Below are positions 53,449 to 64,000 of a stretch of DNA of 64,000 nt, in pieces. Made by a program: the position numbers and the translations under genes. Location of the stretch: positions 62,001 through 126,000 of the forward strand of contig DASXTC010000038.1 of the NCBI GenBank assembly GCA_036505635.1, in the 5' to 3' direction. Under the pieces are notes generated by a model that did no database searches, was not told the origin of the DNA, and saw only the letters and a program-made list of their open reading frames with translations. This DNA is from DASXTC01 sp036505635 (GTDB taxonomy: Bacteria; Acidobacteriota; Polarisedimenticolia; JACPZX01; DASXTC01). Within the stretch, counting starts at the first letter, position 1, and every line of letters begins with the position of its first letter.

Positions 53449-54033
53449 ATGACGTTGATTCCGATGGTTGTGGAGCAGACCAATCGGGGGGAGCGCGCCT
53501 ACGACATCTATTCCCGCCTCCTCAAAGACAACATCATTTTCATCGGAGACGCGATCGACGACGGCGTTTCCAACCTCGTGATCGCCCAGCTCCTCTTCCT
53601 CGAAGCAGAGGATCCCGACAGGGACATTTCGATCTACATCAACTCTCCGGGTGGGTCGGTCACGGCGGGGCTCGCGATCTACGATACAATGCAGTTCGTG
53701 CGTCCGGACATCAGCACGATCTGCATCGGACAGGCCGCGAGCATGGCGGCGGTGCTGATGGCTGCGGGAACCGCCAAGAAGCGCTTCGCGCTGCCCAACT
53801 CGCGCGTGATCCTGCACCAGCCGATGGGCGGATTTTCCGGTCAGGCCTCCGACATCGACATCCACGCGCGGGAGATCCTGCGGATTCGTCATCGATTGAA
53901 TCAGATCCTCGTCAAGCACACCGGCCAGACGATGGAAGTCATCGAGCGTGACTGCGATCGAGATTTCATCATGACGGCGGATCAGGCGCTTGAGTACGGG
54001 GTCATCGATCAGGTAATCCACAAGAGAGAGTAA
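53449..54033 (+). CDS. clpP: ATP-dependent Clp protease, proteolytic subunit
   Basis: A 194-residue serine peptidase that assembles into the 14-mer chamber. The catalytic triad is S98 (GQAASMAAV), H123 (ILHQPMGG) and D172 (CDRDFIM). The IYINSPGG loop is conserved. It sits 21 nt after tig and just before clpX, as in many bacteria. Confidence 0.97.
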   Translation: MTLIPMVVEQTNRGERAYDIYSRLLKDNIIFIGDAIDDGVSNLVIAQLLFLEAEDPDRDISIYINSPGGSVTAGLAIYDTMQFVRPDISTICIGQAASMAAVLMAAGTAKKRFALPNSRVILHQPMGGFSGQASDIDIHAREILRIRHRLNQILVKHTGQTMEVIERDCDRDFIMTADQALEYGVIDQVIHKRE

Positions 54034-54048
54034 GGGGTTCCGGTGGAT

Positions 54049-54069
54049 CCTCCGCCACGCCGGCGGAGG
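54049..54069 (+). terminator. Hairpin between clpP and clpX
   Basis: CCTCCGCC (54049-54056) pairs with GGCGGAGG (54062-54069) around ACGCC, 15 nt after the clpP stop. No T tract follows. It may attenuate or terminate part of the transcription entering clpX. Confidence 0.45.
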
Positions 54070-54140
54070 GTGCTATTGGCGGCGCGATCGCATAAGATTA
54101 CCGGTATCGGTACCACCAGACACGGGGAGCGGGAGCGCAG

Positions 54141-55379
54141 ATGGCGCGAAAGAAAGGGGAAGGGGACATCCTCCGGTGCTCCTTCTGCAACAAGAACCAG
54201 CGCGACGTGAAGAAGCTCATCGCGGGGCCGACGGTCTACATCTGCGATGAGTGCGTCGACATCTGCCTCGACATCATCGCCGAAGAGAAGGACACCGCCG
54301 AGCCCAAGGTCCGCACCAAGCTCCCCAAGCCGGTCGAGATCAAGGCGTTCCTCGACGAGTACGTCGTCGGTCAGGAGAACGCCAAGAAGCGGCTCGCCGT
54401 CGCCGTCTACAACCATTACAAGCGCAACGAGATCACGCGCCGCAAGAACGACGTCGAGCTGACCAAGAGCAACATCCTCCTGATCGGGCCGACGGGCACC
54501 GGCAAGACGCTGCTGGCGCAGACACTGGCGCGGCTGCTGTCGGTCCCCTTCGCCATCGTGGATGCCACGACGCTGACCGAGGCGGGATACGTCGGCGAGG
54601 ATGTCGAGAACATCATTCTCAAGCTTCTTCAGGCCGCCGGCAACGACGTCGAGAAGGCGCAACGCGGCATCATCTACATCGACGAGGTCGACAAGATCTG
54701 CCGCAAGGGAGAGAATCCTTCCATCACCCGCGATGTCTCGGGCGAGGGTGTCCAGCAGGCCCTGCTGAAGATCCTCGAAGGGACCGTCGCGAACGTGCCG
54801 CCGCAGGGCGGGCGCAAGCACCCGCAGCAGGAGTTCATCCCCGTCGATACGACAAACATCCTCTTCATCTGCGGCGGGGCATTCGTCGGGCTCGAGGGGT
54901 CGATCCGAGGTCGTATCGGCGCCAGGTCGATGGGGTTCCAGGGGGACGTGCGCGGCAAGAAGGGGGACACTCTCGACGAGACGCTCCAGCTCGTGCAGCC
55001 GGTCGACCTCATCAAGTTCGGCCTCATCCCCGAGTTCGTCGGCCGCCTGCCCGTCATCGCGACGCTCACGGAGCTCGACAAGGCGGCGCTCATCAAGATC
55101 CTGACCGAACCGAAGAACGCCATCGCGAAGCAGTATCAGCGGATCTTCGAGTACGAGAACGTCAACCTGCGGTTCACCGACGACGCCCTCTCGGCGATCG
55201 CGGACAAGGCGCTCGAGCGCAAGATCGGGGCCCGCGGCCTGCGGCTCATTCTCGAGAACCTCATGCTCGACATCATGTACCAGCTTCCCTCGTTGACGAA
55301 CATCTCCGAGTGCGTCATCAGCCGGGAAGTGGTCGAGAACAAAGTCGATCCTCTCACAGTCCTCCAGAAGGCCGGCTAG
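54141..55379 (+). CDS. clpX: ClpX, ATPase unfoldase of the ClpXP protease
   Basis: A 412-residue AAA+ unfoldase. The N-terminal zinc-binding domain uses C13, C16, C35 and C38. Walker A is GPTGTGKT (116-123), followed by Walker B IIYIDEVDKI, the sensor region, and the RIGARSMGF and C-terminal motifs. It recognises tagged proteins and feeds them to ClpP encoded upstream. The length is normal. Confidence 0.97.
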   Translation: MARKKGEGDILRCSFCNKNQRDVKKLIAGPTVYICDECVDICLDIIAEEKDTAEPKVRTKLPKPVEIKAFLDEYVVGQENAKKRLAVAVYNHYKRNEITRRKNDVELTKSNILLIGPTGTGKTLLAQTLARLLSVPFAIVDATTLTEAGYVGEDVENIILKLLQAAGNDVEKAQRGIIYIDEVDKICRKGENPSITRDVSGEGVQQALLKILEGTVANVPPQGGRKHPQQEFIPVDTTNILFICGGAFVGLEGSIRGRIGARSMGFQGDVRGKKGDTLDETLQLVQPVDLIKFGLIPEFVGRLPVIATLTELDKAALIKILTEPKNAIAKQYQRIFEYENVNLRFTDDALSAIADKALERKIGARGLRLILENLMLDIMYQLPSLTNISECVISREVVENKVDPLTVLQKAG

Positions 55380-55407
55380 ACACCCGGCTTTTTCAGGTGA
55401 TGAATCC

Positions 55408-57834
<2,427 letters not shown>

Positions 57835-57918
57835 CCCGGGCAAGGGACCTCGGAGCCCAGGGTCGCGGCTTGCGGCGGACCTCTTCACCTTCAGCCGGGC
57901 CTCGGCCGCCCGCGAGAG

Positions 57919-58548
57919 ATTCAGTTTACGCGAGTCACAGAATTCCGATTCCTGACCGGCGCGCAGCACGGCGGCGATTACCCGCGGGGCGGCCTTCCAG
58001 AGGTGGCCTTCCTGGGTCGGTCGAATGTCGGCAAGTCCAGCCTGATCAACGCCCTTACGGGCAGGGATCTGGCCCGGGTGAGCCGGACGCCCGGCAGAAC
58101 ACAGCAGGCGCACTTCTACAGCGTCAATGAAGTCGCCCTGTTCGTCGACTTGCCGGGTTACGGCTACGCGAAGGCTCCCGCGCGGATCAGGGACGAGCTG
58201 GCGCGGATCATCGAGGGTTACCTGACCGCGCGCCGGCCCCTCGCGCTGGCCGTGCTGCTGCTCGATTCGCGGCACGAGCCGAGCGAGCAGGATCAGGGCA
58301 TGAACCGATGGCTGGTCGGGGAGGGGGTCCCCACGCAGGTCGTCAGCACCAAGACCGACAAGCTCTCGCGGCGGGAGCAAATTGCGTCGCTATCCGGCGC
58401 CGGATCTCTTCTGGGGCGGGAACACATCATCTCCTTTTCCAGTCGAACTGGAGAGGGCAAGAGGGAACTGTGGCAGGTCATCGACAGCCGAATCGAGTCT
58501 CTGAGGAGCCGGGCTCCGGCTTCTCCAACCGAAGGCCCTCGGACGTGA
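57919..58548 (+). CDS. engB: Ribosome-biogenesis GTPase EngB (YihA)
   Basis: A 209-residue TRAFAC GTPase needed for large-subunit assembly. G1 is GRSNVGKSS (33-41), G3 DLPGYGYA, G4 TKTDK. The conserved N-terminal strand (residues about 2-28, FTRVTEFRFLTG then GGLPEVAF) lies upstream of the first possible GTG (58003), so starting there would cut off family residues. The only in-frame start that keeps them is an ATT at 57919. A non-canonical AUU start is therefore proposed; a sequence error is the alternative. It ends by overlapping the rho GTG (GTGA). Confidence 0.88.
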   Translation: MQFTRVTEFRFLTGAQHGGDYPRGGLPEVAFLGRSNVGKSSLINALTGRDLARVSRTPGRTQQAHFYSVNEVALFVDLPGYGYAKAPARIRDELARIIEGYLTARRPLALAVLLLDSRHEPSEQDQGMNRWLVGEGVPTQVVSTKTDKLSRREQIASLSGAGSLLGREHIISFSSRTGEGKRELWQVIDSRIESLRSRAPASPTEGPRT

Positions 58549-60203
58549 ATCGCCAGGGTCCTCCCAACCATCAGGCTCAACGCGCGGGACAGAATGGATC
58601 CTCGGGGCACCAGGGCGCGGGCGGTCAGCCCCCGCGCGGCGATCGAGGCCCTCGAGGCGGCTCGGGCGGCGGACCGAGAGGAGGCTCAGGCGGCGGCCCA
58701 CCCTCGCGTGGCGGCGGCTATCCCAACGGTGGACCGCGGCGAGGAGGGGACGGCTACGGGCTGGCCAGGCACTCGAATCCGGGCGGCCCGGGGGGCCGTC
58801 CGCAGGCCGAGTCTTCATCGGGCTCGGGTCCGGTGCCGGATGGCCCGGCCGAGGCCGTGACCACCGCCGTGGCGCCCGCCACGGAGGCCGAGGCCACGTC
58901 CACCCCGGCCCCCTCTGCTTCGGCACGAAAGCCCGCTGGCGCGATCCTCAACATCGCCGATCTGAAGGAGATGAGCATCGCGGAGATGACCAAGATCGCC
59001 AAGGAGCTCGACGTGCCGGGCGCCACCGGCATGCGCAAACAGGAGCTGATCTTCGCCATCCTGCAGGCGCAGACCGAAAAGAGCGGCCTGATATTCTCCG
59101 AAGGGGTGCTCGAGTGCCTGCCGGACGGCTTCGGATTCCTGAGGGCCCCCGAGTACAACTACCTGCCGGGTCCCGATGACATCTACGTCTCACCGTCGCA
59201 GATCCGCAAGTTCGACCTGCGCACGGGCGACACCGTATCGGGGCAGGTGCGGCCGCCGAAAGAGGGTGAGCGCTACTTCGCGCTCATCAAGGTCGAGGCC
59301 GTCAACTTCGAGCACCCGGACGTCGCGCGCGACAAGATCTTCTTCGACAACCTGACGCCGCTCTATCCCCAGGAAAGGCTCGTTCTGGAGGCCGACCAGG
59401 AGAACTGCAGCGCGCGGATCATGGACATGCTGACGCCGGTCGGCAAGGGGCAACGCGGTCTCATCGTCGCGCCGCCGCGCACGGGCAAGACGATGCTGCT
59501 TCAGACGCTGGCCAACAGCATCACGCACAACCATCCCGAGGTGGTTCTCATCGTGCTGCTCATCGACGAGAGGCCCGAGGAGGTCACCGACATGGAGCGT
59601 TCGGTCAAGGGTGAGGTGATCTCCTCGACCTTCGACGAGCCGGCCACGCGGCACGTGCAGGTGGCCGAGATGGTGATCGAGAAGGCCAAGAGGCTCGTCG
59701 AGCACAAGAAGGACGTCGTGATCCTGCTCGACAGTATCACCCGCCTGGCCCGAGCCTACAACACGATCGTGCCGCCTTCGGGAAAGGTGTTGTCGGGCGG
59801 CGTGGACGCGAACGCGTTGCAGCGTCCCAAGCGCTTCTTCGGCGCGGCCCGCAACGTGGAGGAGGGGGGGAGCCTGACCATCATGGCCACGGCCCTCATC
59901 GACACCGGCAGCCGCATGGACGACGTCATCTTCGAGGAATTCAAGGGGACCGGTAACCTGGAGATCCACCTGGATCGCAAGCTGGCCGACCGCAGGGTCT
60001 TCCCGGCCATCGAGATCCAGCGCTCGGGCACCCGTAAAGAAGAGCTCCTGCTGCCCAAGAAGGAGCTCGACCGGACCTGGGTGCTTCGCAAGGTCCTCAA
60101 CCAGCTTTCGCCACCGGAGGCCATGGAGCTGCTCATTGAGAGGATCAGCAAGACCAAGACCAACAAGGAGTTCCTGGAGTCGATGAGCGAGCAGCTGGCC
60201 TGA
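58545..60203 (+). CDS. rho: Transcription termination factor Rho with long disordered N-terminus
   Basis: A 552-residue hexameric RNA helicase. Residues 1-132 are an added Gly/Arg/Pro-rich disordered segment (RGGSGGGPRGG-type repeats, then an acidic/Ala/Thr/Pro part). Rho_N follows (about 134-176), then the RNA-binding cold-shock domain with GFGFLR (195-200), Walker A GLIVAPPRTGKT (305-316) and LLIDERPEEV. It uses ATP hydrolysis to release transcripts. The GTG start overlaps the engB stop. Extended N-termini occur in Actinobacteria and Bacteroidetes Rho. Confidence 0.95.
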   Translation: MNRQGPPNHQAQRAGQNGSSGHQGAGGQPPRGDRGPRGGSGGGPRGGSGGGPPSRGGGYPNGGPRRGGDGYGLARHSNPGGPGGRPQAESSSGSGPVPDGPAEAVTTAVAPATEAEATSTPAPSASARKPAGAILNIADLKEMSIAEMTKIAKELDVPGATGMRKQELIFAILQAQTEKSGLIFSEGVLECLPDGFGFLRAPEYNYLPGPDDIYVSPSQIRKFDLRTGDTVSGQVRPPKEGERYFALIKVEAVNFEHPDVARDKIFFDNLTPLYPQERLVLEADQENCSARIMDMLTPVGKGQRGLIVAPPRTGKTMLLQTLANSITHNHPEVVLIVLLIDERPEEVTDMERSVKGEVISSTFDEPATRHVQVAEMVIEKAKRLVEHKKDVVILLDSITRLARAYNTIVPPSGKVLSGGVDANALQRPKRFFGAARNVEEGGSLTIMATALIDTGSRMDDVIFEEFKGTGNLEIHLDRKLADRRVFPAIEIQRSGTRKEELLLPKKELDRTWVLRKVLNQLSPPEAMELLIERISKTKTNKEFLESMSEQLA

Positions 60204-60218
60204 ACGCGCGTCTTCTCG

Positions 60219-60224
60219 TATAAT
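60219..60224 (+). promoter_or_regulatory. Candidate -10 box for rpmE
   Basis: A perfect TATAAT lies 43 nt before rpmE. The best -35 at 16-18 nt upstream (TGGCCT region) is weak. It suggests an internal promoter that separates rpmE from rho. Confidence 0.4.
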
Positions 60225-60266
60225 GCACGGTTTCGCGGACAGGGTTATCCGAGGAGGCCCAATCCC

Positions 60267-60482
60267 ATGAAGCCCGGTATCCATCCCGAGTACAAAGAGG
60301 TCATGGTGCACTGCGCGTGCGGCGAGCAGTGGACCACGCGCTCCACTCGCAAGGAGCTGCGCCTGGAGATCTGCTCCAAGTGCCATCCCTTCTTCACCGG
60401 CAAGCAGAAGCTGATCGACACCGCCGGCCGGGTGGAGAAGTTCAACCGTCGCTACGGACGCAAGACCGCCCCCGCCAGCTGA
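60267..60482 (+). CDS. rpmE: 50S ribosomal protein L31
   Basis: A 71-residue L31 of the zinc-binding (C+) type, with C16, C18, C36 and C39. The cluster GIHPEYKEV near the N-terminus and CSKCHPFFTGKQK are typical. It is located between rho and prfA, a common arrangement. Confidence 0.97.
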   Translation: MKPGIHPEYKEVMVHCACGEQWTTRSTRKELRLEICSKCHPFFTGKQKLIDTAGRVEKFNRRYGRKTAPAS

Positions 60483-60511
60483 GCCGGCGGCCGGCCTGCC
60501 GGTAGACACAC

Positions 60512-61591
60512 GTGCTTGAGAAACTCGAGGCGCTGGAGAGGAAGTACGAAGAGCTCGGGCGCCTGATCGGCGACCCGCAGGTCCTCGGCGATCCGCCCAC
60601 CTACCGCACCCACGTCCGCGCCTACTCCGATCTGGGGGAGATCGTGAGCGTCTTCCGCGACTACCGCAAGACACTCAAGGATCTCGACGGCGCCGGGGAG
60701 ATGGTCCGCTCGGGCGCCGGTGGGGATCCCTCACTGCTTCAGATGGCCCGCGAGGAGGTCGCCAGCCTCGAACAGAGACGCGCCGAGCAGGAGACCCGCC
60801 TCAAGCAGCTCCTGATCCCGAAGGACCCCAATGATGACAAGAGCGTCATCCTCGAGGTGCGGGCCGGCACGGGTGGCGAGGAGGCGGCGTTGTTCGCGGC
60901 CGAGATCTTCCGGATGTACAACCGCTACGCCGAGAAGCGCGGGTGGAAGGTCGAGGTTCTCGACATGAGCCGCTCGGACGCCGGCGGGCTCAAGGAAGTG
61001 ATCGCCGCCATCGAGGGGATCGGGGCCTACAGCCGTCTCAAGTACGAAAGCGGCGTCCACCGGGTGCAACGTGTGCCCGTGACCGAGTCGGCCGGCAGGA
61101 TCCACACGTCAGCCGTCACCGTGGCCGTGCTGCCCGAGGCCGAGGAGGTCGAGATCAAGATTGACGAGAAGGACATCCGAGTCGACCGGTTCTGCTCGTC
61201 CGGCCCGGGAGGCCAGTCCGTGAACACCACCTACTCCGCCGTCCGGCTGACGCACCTGCCCACCGGGCTCGTGGTCTCCTGCCAGGACGAGAAGTCCCAG
61301 CACAAGAACCTCGCGAAAGCGATGAGAGTGCTGCGCTCGCGACTCTACGACATCGCCCGGCAGGAGCAGGACAAGGAGCGGGCCGCCACGCGGCGAGGAA
61401 TGGTGGGCAGCGGCGATCGAAGCGAGAAGATCCGGACCTACAACTTTCCGCAGGGGCGAGTCTCGGACCACAGGATCAAGCTCACGATCCACCAGCTCCC
61501 CGGATTCCTGGAGGGGGACATGGACGAGATGGTCGACGCCCTCATCACCCACTACAACACCGAAAAGCTGAAGGACGAGATCCAGGTCTGA
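60512..61591 (+). CDS. prfA: Peptide chain release factor 1
   Basis: A 359-residue RF1 that reads UAA and UAG. GGQ (233-235) is the peptidyl-tRNA hydrolysis motif. The codon-recognition region contains RVPVTESAGRIHTSAVTV, in which PxT is PVT. The start is a GTG at 60512, giving the normal N-terminus. prmC, which methylates the GGQ glutamine, follows 7 nt later. Confidence 0.96.
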   Translation: MLEKLEALERKYEELGRLIGDPQVLGDPPTYRTHVRAYSDLGEIVSVFRDYRKTLKDLDGAGEMVRSGAGGDPSLLQMAREEVASLEQRRAEQETRLKQLLIPKDPNDDKSVILEVRAGTGGEEAALFAAEIFRMYNRYAEKRGWKVEVLDMSRSDAGGLKEVIAAIEGIGAYSRLKYESGVHRVQRVPVTESAGRIHTSAVTVAVLPEAEEVEIKIDEKDIRVDRFCSSGPGGQSVNTTYSAVRLTHLPTGLVVSCQDEKSQHKNLAKAMRVLRSRLYDIARQEQDKERAATRRGMVGSGDRSEKIRTYNFPQGRVSDHRIKLTIHQLPGFLEGDMDEMVDALITHYNTEKLKDEIQV

Positions 61592-61598
61592 GCCGCCG

Positions 61599-62555
61599 AT
61601 GCCGGCCCGCGGGAGCAAGACCATCGGGGCGCTGCTGGCCGAGGCCCAGGTGCGTCTGGCGGCCTGCGGCATCGACAGCGCGCGGCTCGACGCCGAGGTG
61701 CTGCTGGGCCACGCGCTCGGCGTCGAGCGCGGCCGCCTGGCGGCGATGCTGGCGAGCGGCGGCGGGGCATCAGTGGATGAACCGGCCGCGGCCGCCTTCC
61801 GCGGGCTGGTCCGGCGCCGGGCGCTGCGCGAGCCGGTCGCCTACATCACGGGCCGGCGCGAGTTCTGGTCGCTCGATCTGGAGGTCACCCCCGCCGTGTT
61901 GATCCCTCGTCCCGAGACCGAGCTGCTGGTCGCGGAGACGCTGGCCTCGCTGGCGTTGTGCGCGCCGGCTGGCCGGGGCGGGGCTCGCGTCCCGCGCGTG
62001 GCCGATGTCGGGACCGGCTCGGGCGCGGTGGCCGTGGCCCTCGCGGTCGAGCGGCCCGACGCGTTCATCACGGCCACCGATGTCTCGCGGGAGGCTCTCG
62101 ATGTGGCCCGGCGCAACGCCCGGCGACACGGAGGCGCGTCGCGAATCGGTCTGGTGCAGGCCGACCTGTTGGAGGGCATCGCGGGCCCCTTCGATGTGGT
62201 GGCCAGCAACCCGCCCTACGTCGCCCCCGAGGAAGGTGCCTCGCTGATGCCGGAGGTGAAGAGGTACGAACCTGCTCTGGCGTTGTTCGGGGGCCCTGAC
62301 GGGATGGCCGTGATCGCGCGGCTTGTGGCGCAGGCGGCGGATCGCCTCGTGCCGGGAGGCTGGCTCCTCGTCGAGATCGCCTCCCCCCGCGGCGCCCGGA
62401 CGGTCGAGATGGTCCGTGGCTCCGGAGTCTGGGACGATGTCACCGTACGGGACGACTACGCGGGACTCCCTCGCGTGGTGAAGGCGCGTCGCCGGGACAC
62501 GGACGGAAACCCCGGCCCGGGATCCGGTGCACACGCTCCGAAGGGCAGGGGATAG
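61599..62555 (+). CDS. prmC: Release factor glutamine methyltransferase
   Basis: A 318-residue SAM-dependent methyltransferase that methylates the GGQ glutamine of RF1 and RF2. Motif I is VADVGTGSGAVAVALA, and the catalytic NPPY is at 204-207. The N-terminal helical domain (REPVAYITGRREFW) is intact. The C-terminal 25 residues are Pro/Gly-rich and not conserved. It is coupled to prfA. Confidence 0.93.
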   Translation: MPARGSKTIGALLAEAQVRLAACGIDSARLDAEVLLGHALGVERGRLAAMLASGGGASVDEPAAAAFRGLVRRRALREPVAYITGRREFWSLDLEVTPAVLIPRPETELLVAETLASLALCAPAGRGGARVPRVADVGTGSGAVAVALAVERPDAFITATDVSREALDVARRNARRHGGASRIGLVQADLLEGIAGPFDVVASNPPYVAPEEGASLMPEVKRYEPALALFGGPDGMAVIARLVAQAADRLVPGGWLLVEIASPRGARTVEMVRGSGVWDDVTVRDDYAGLPRVVKARRRDTDGNPGPGSGAHAPKGRG

Positions 62556-62607
62556 ACTGAGTCCGCCGGCAACGCGTCCCTGACGCGCCGGAAGGAGTCC
62601 CCACGGC

Positions 62608-63840
62608 ATGATCAGCGTTGATGAAGCCCTCGAGAAGGTCCTCGAGGCCGCCGCCGCGCGCGGCGCCCTGCCCACCGAGCGGGTGGGGCTTCGCGAGGCC
62701 GCCGGCCGAATCCTGCGCGAGACGGTGACGGCCGACCGGGACTTCCCTCCTTTCACCCGCTCCGCGATGGACGGCTACGCGCTTCGGGCCGCCGATACCG
62801 CCGCGGCCCCCGTCACGCTCGCGGTGATCGAGGAGATCCCCGCAGGCGTCGCCCCGCGGCTCGGCGTGGGTCCCGGGCAGGCCAGCCGGATCATGACGGG
62901 GGCGCCGATTCCGGAAGGGGCCGACGCCGTGCAGATGGTGGAGAGGACCGAGACCCTCGAAGGGGCGAGGGTCAGGGTCCTCGCCGCGGTGGCGCCTGGC
63001 GAGCACGTCCGCCGCGCGGGGGAGGACCTGAAAAGGGGCTCCCTGCTGCTCGCCGACGGCGCGCTGCTGGGCGCCGTACAGATCGGTCTGATGGCATCGG
63101 CCGGCCTCGCCCGCGTCGCCGTCTCGGTTCGCCCTCGCGTCGCCATCATTCCCACCGGGGACGAGCTGGTTGGAGTCGAGGAGGAGCCGGGGGCCTCCCA
63201 GATCCGCGAGAGCAACGGCCACACTCTGGAGGTGCTCGTGAGGAGGGCCGGCGGTGAACCGCGGCTCCACGACGTCGCTCCTGATGATCTGGACGAGCTG
63301 AAGCGGCGGATCGGCGGCGCGCTCGGCGAGTGCGACGTCCTTCTGTTGTCGGGAGGGGTCTCGATGGGCGACTACGATCTTGTCGGGAGGGCGCTCGCGG
63401 AGCTGGGGTGCGACCCGGCCTTCGACCGGGTGGCGATCCAGCCGGGCAAGCCGCTCACCTTCGGGAGGGCCGGAGCCCGTGGCGAGATCCTCGTCTTCGG
63501 CCTGCCCGGCAATCCGGTCTCCACCGTCGTGGACTTCCTGGTGTTCGCGCGCCCGGCGCTTCGACGCGTCATGGAGTCGGCCGCCTGGATCGACGCCACG
63601 GTCGAGGCGCGACTGCTCGACCCGATCCGGCGCCGTCCCGGCCGGCGCGCCTATCTGCCCGCGACGCTCCTTCAGGAAGGGGGCGAGCCGGCGCTCAGGC
63701 TGATCCCCTCGAAGGGCTCGGCCGACATGGTGGCCATGTCCCGAGCCGACGCGCTGGCCGTCATCCCCGAGACCGCCGAGGAGCTGCGCCCCGGCGTCAG
63801 GGTGCGGGCGCTTCCTCTGGCCGGGCTGGTGGTGCCTTGA
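62608..63840 (+). CDS. moeA: Molybdopterin molybdenumtransferase MoeA
   Basis: A 410-residue enzyme that inserts molybdate into adenylylated molybdopterin. It shows DFPPFTRSAMDGYALRA near the N-terminus, TGAPIPEGADAV, the MPT-binding GGVSMGDYD and FGLPGNPVSTVV. The length is normal. With moaA at 34.8 kb this indicates Mo-cofactor synthesis in the organism. Its end overlaps a convergent partial gene. Confidence 0.95.
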   Translation: MISVDEALEKVLEAAAARGALPTERVGLREAAGRILRETVTADRDFPPFTRSAMDGYALRAADTAAAPVTLAVIEEIPAGVAPRLGVGPGQASRIMTGAPIPEGADAVQMVERTETLEGARVRVLAAVAPGEHVRRAGEDLKRGSLLLADGALLGAVQIGLMASAGLARVAVSVRPRVAIIPTGDELVGVEEEPGASQIRESNGHTLEVLVRRAGGEPRLHDVAPDDLDELKRRIGGALGECDVLLLSGGVSMGDYDLVGRALAELGCDPAFDRVAIQPGKPLTFGRAGARGEILVFGLPGNPVSTVVDFLVFARPALRRVMESAAWIDATVEARLLDPIRRRPGRRAYLPATLLQEGGEPALRLIPSKGSADMVAMSRADALAVIPETAEELRPGVRVRALPLAGLVVP

Positions 63841-64000
63841 AGAGGCGGGACATCTCCTGCGTCACCGAGAGCCCCGTCACGAAGAGAAAGCCGCCGGCGA
63901 AAAGCACCAGGAAGGGCAGGGCCGCGTACCAGCGTTGCTGCGCGGCGTACGCGACGGCGCCGGCGAAGTAGAGGGCGAAGGCCCCTTCCAGGAGGACGAG
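63797..64000 (-). CDS. C-terminal fragment of a membrane protein
   Basis: A 67-residue open frame enters from the window end and stops at 63797. It encodes two membrane segments (FALYFAGAVAYAAQQ, ALPFLVLFAGGFLFVTGLSV) and a Pro/Ala tail. The pattern LPFLxLFxxGFLxVxxLS is like the C-terminus of integral-membrane family-2 glycosyltransferases, a weak hint only. It overlaps the moeA end by 44 nt. Confidence 0.5.
   Translation of the reverse strand, partial: LVLLEGAFALYFAGAVAYAAQQRWYAALPFLVLFAGGFLFVTGLSVTQEMSRLFKAPPARPEEAPAP

Overview
The window is a GC-rich bacterial chromosome segment with densely packed genes, frequent GTG/TTG starts and stop/start overlaps (TGATG, ATGA). The cell is probably Gram-negative: it has a TonB-type C-terminal domain, an RND/MacB-type membrane-fusion protein, periplasmic multiheme cytochromes and a multicopper oxidase. 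The ABC-permease/M1-aminopeptidase fusion, the ArsC-family selenoprotein and the lineage-mixed gene content suggest Acidobacteriota or a neighbouring deep phylum (Myxococcota is possible). This is inference, since no rRNA lies in the window. No CRISPR array, insertion sequence or prophage was seen.

Layout. 1-8 kb: AsmA-like fragment, an active/inactive M16 peptidase pair, a TonB_C protein, and a metallophosphoesterase/TPR operon. 8-13 kb: a compact iron-transport operon made of FTR1 fused to DUF2318, two FtsX/MacB-type permeases, and an ABC ATPase that carries a complete DtxR-like iron-repressor module at its C terminus. 13-20 kb: small enzymes and membrane proteins (CPBP protease, DUF1697, AhpD-like, DJ-1-like, HXXEE), a tetraheme/small-TM/heptaheme cytochrome cluster, and UspA. 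19.7-23.4 kb: a secreted DNRLRE-type protein tail-to-tail with a modular multicopper oxidase that has the same domain at its N terminus. 23.7-24.2 kb: an ArsC-family selenoprotein with an in-frame UGA and a SECIS-like hairpin, followed by a large multi-hairpin inverted repeat.

24.4-28.2 kb: dTDP-sugar genes (rfbA, an rfbC-like cupin, rfbB) and a membrane glycosyltransferase-like protein. 28-34 kb: M20 amidohydrolase, PDZ protein, orphan N6-adenine methyltransferase, threonine dehydratase-like enzyme, tRNAs and an ICMT-like methyltransferase. 34-42 kb: cold-shock protein, moaA, an ABC ATPase with a permease/M1-peptidase fusion, and tRNA-Arg genes. 42-52 kb: a membrane phosphodiesterase, secreted and hypothetical proteins, a PLP decarboxylase, a degenerate GGDEF-PilZ protein and an orphan membrane-fusion protein.

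52-64 kb is a housekeeping block in one direction: tRNA-Lys, tRNA-Leu, tig, clpP, clpX, lon, engB, rho, rpmE, prfA, prmC, moeA. It joins protein folding and proteolysis with translation and transcription termination. The most unusual items are the ABC-DtxR fusion (a transporter ATPase that may sense iron directly), the selenoprotein, the 150-nt multi-hairpin element and the small membrane ORF between the two cytochromes.
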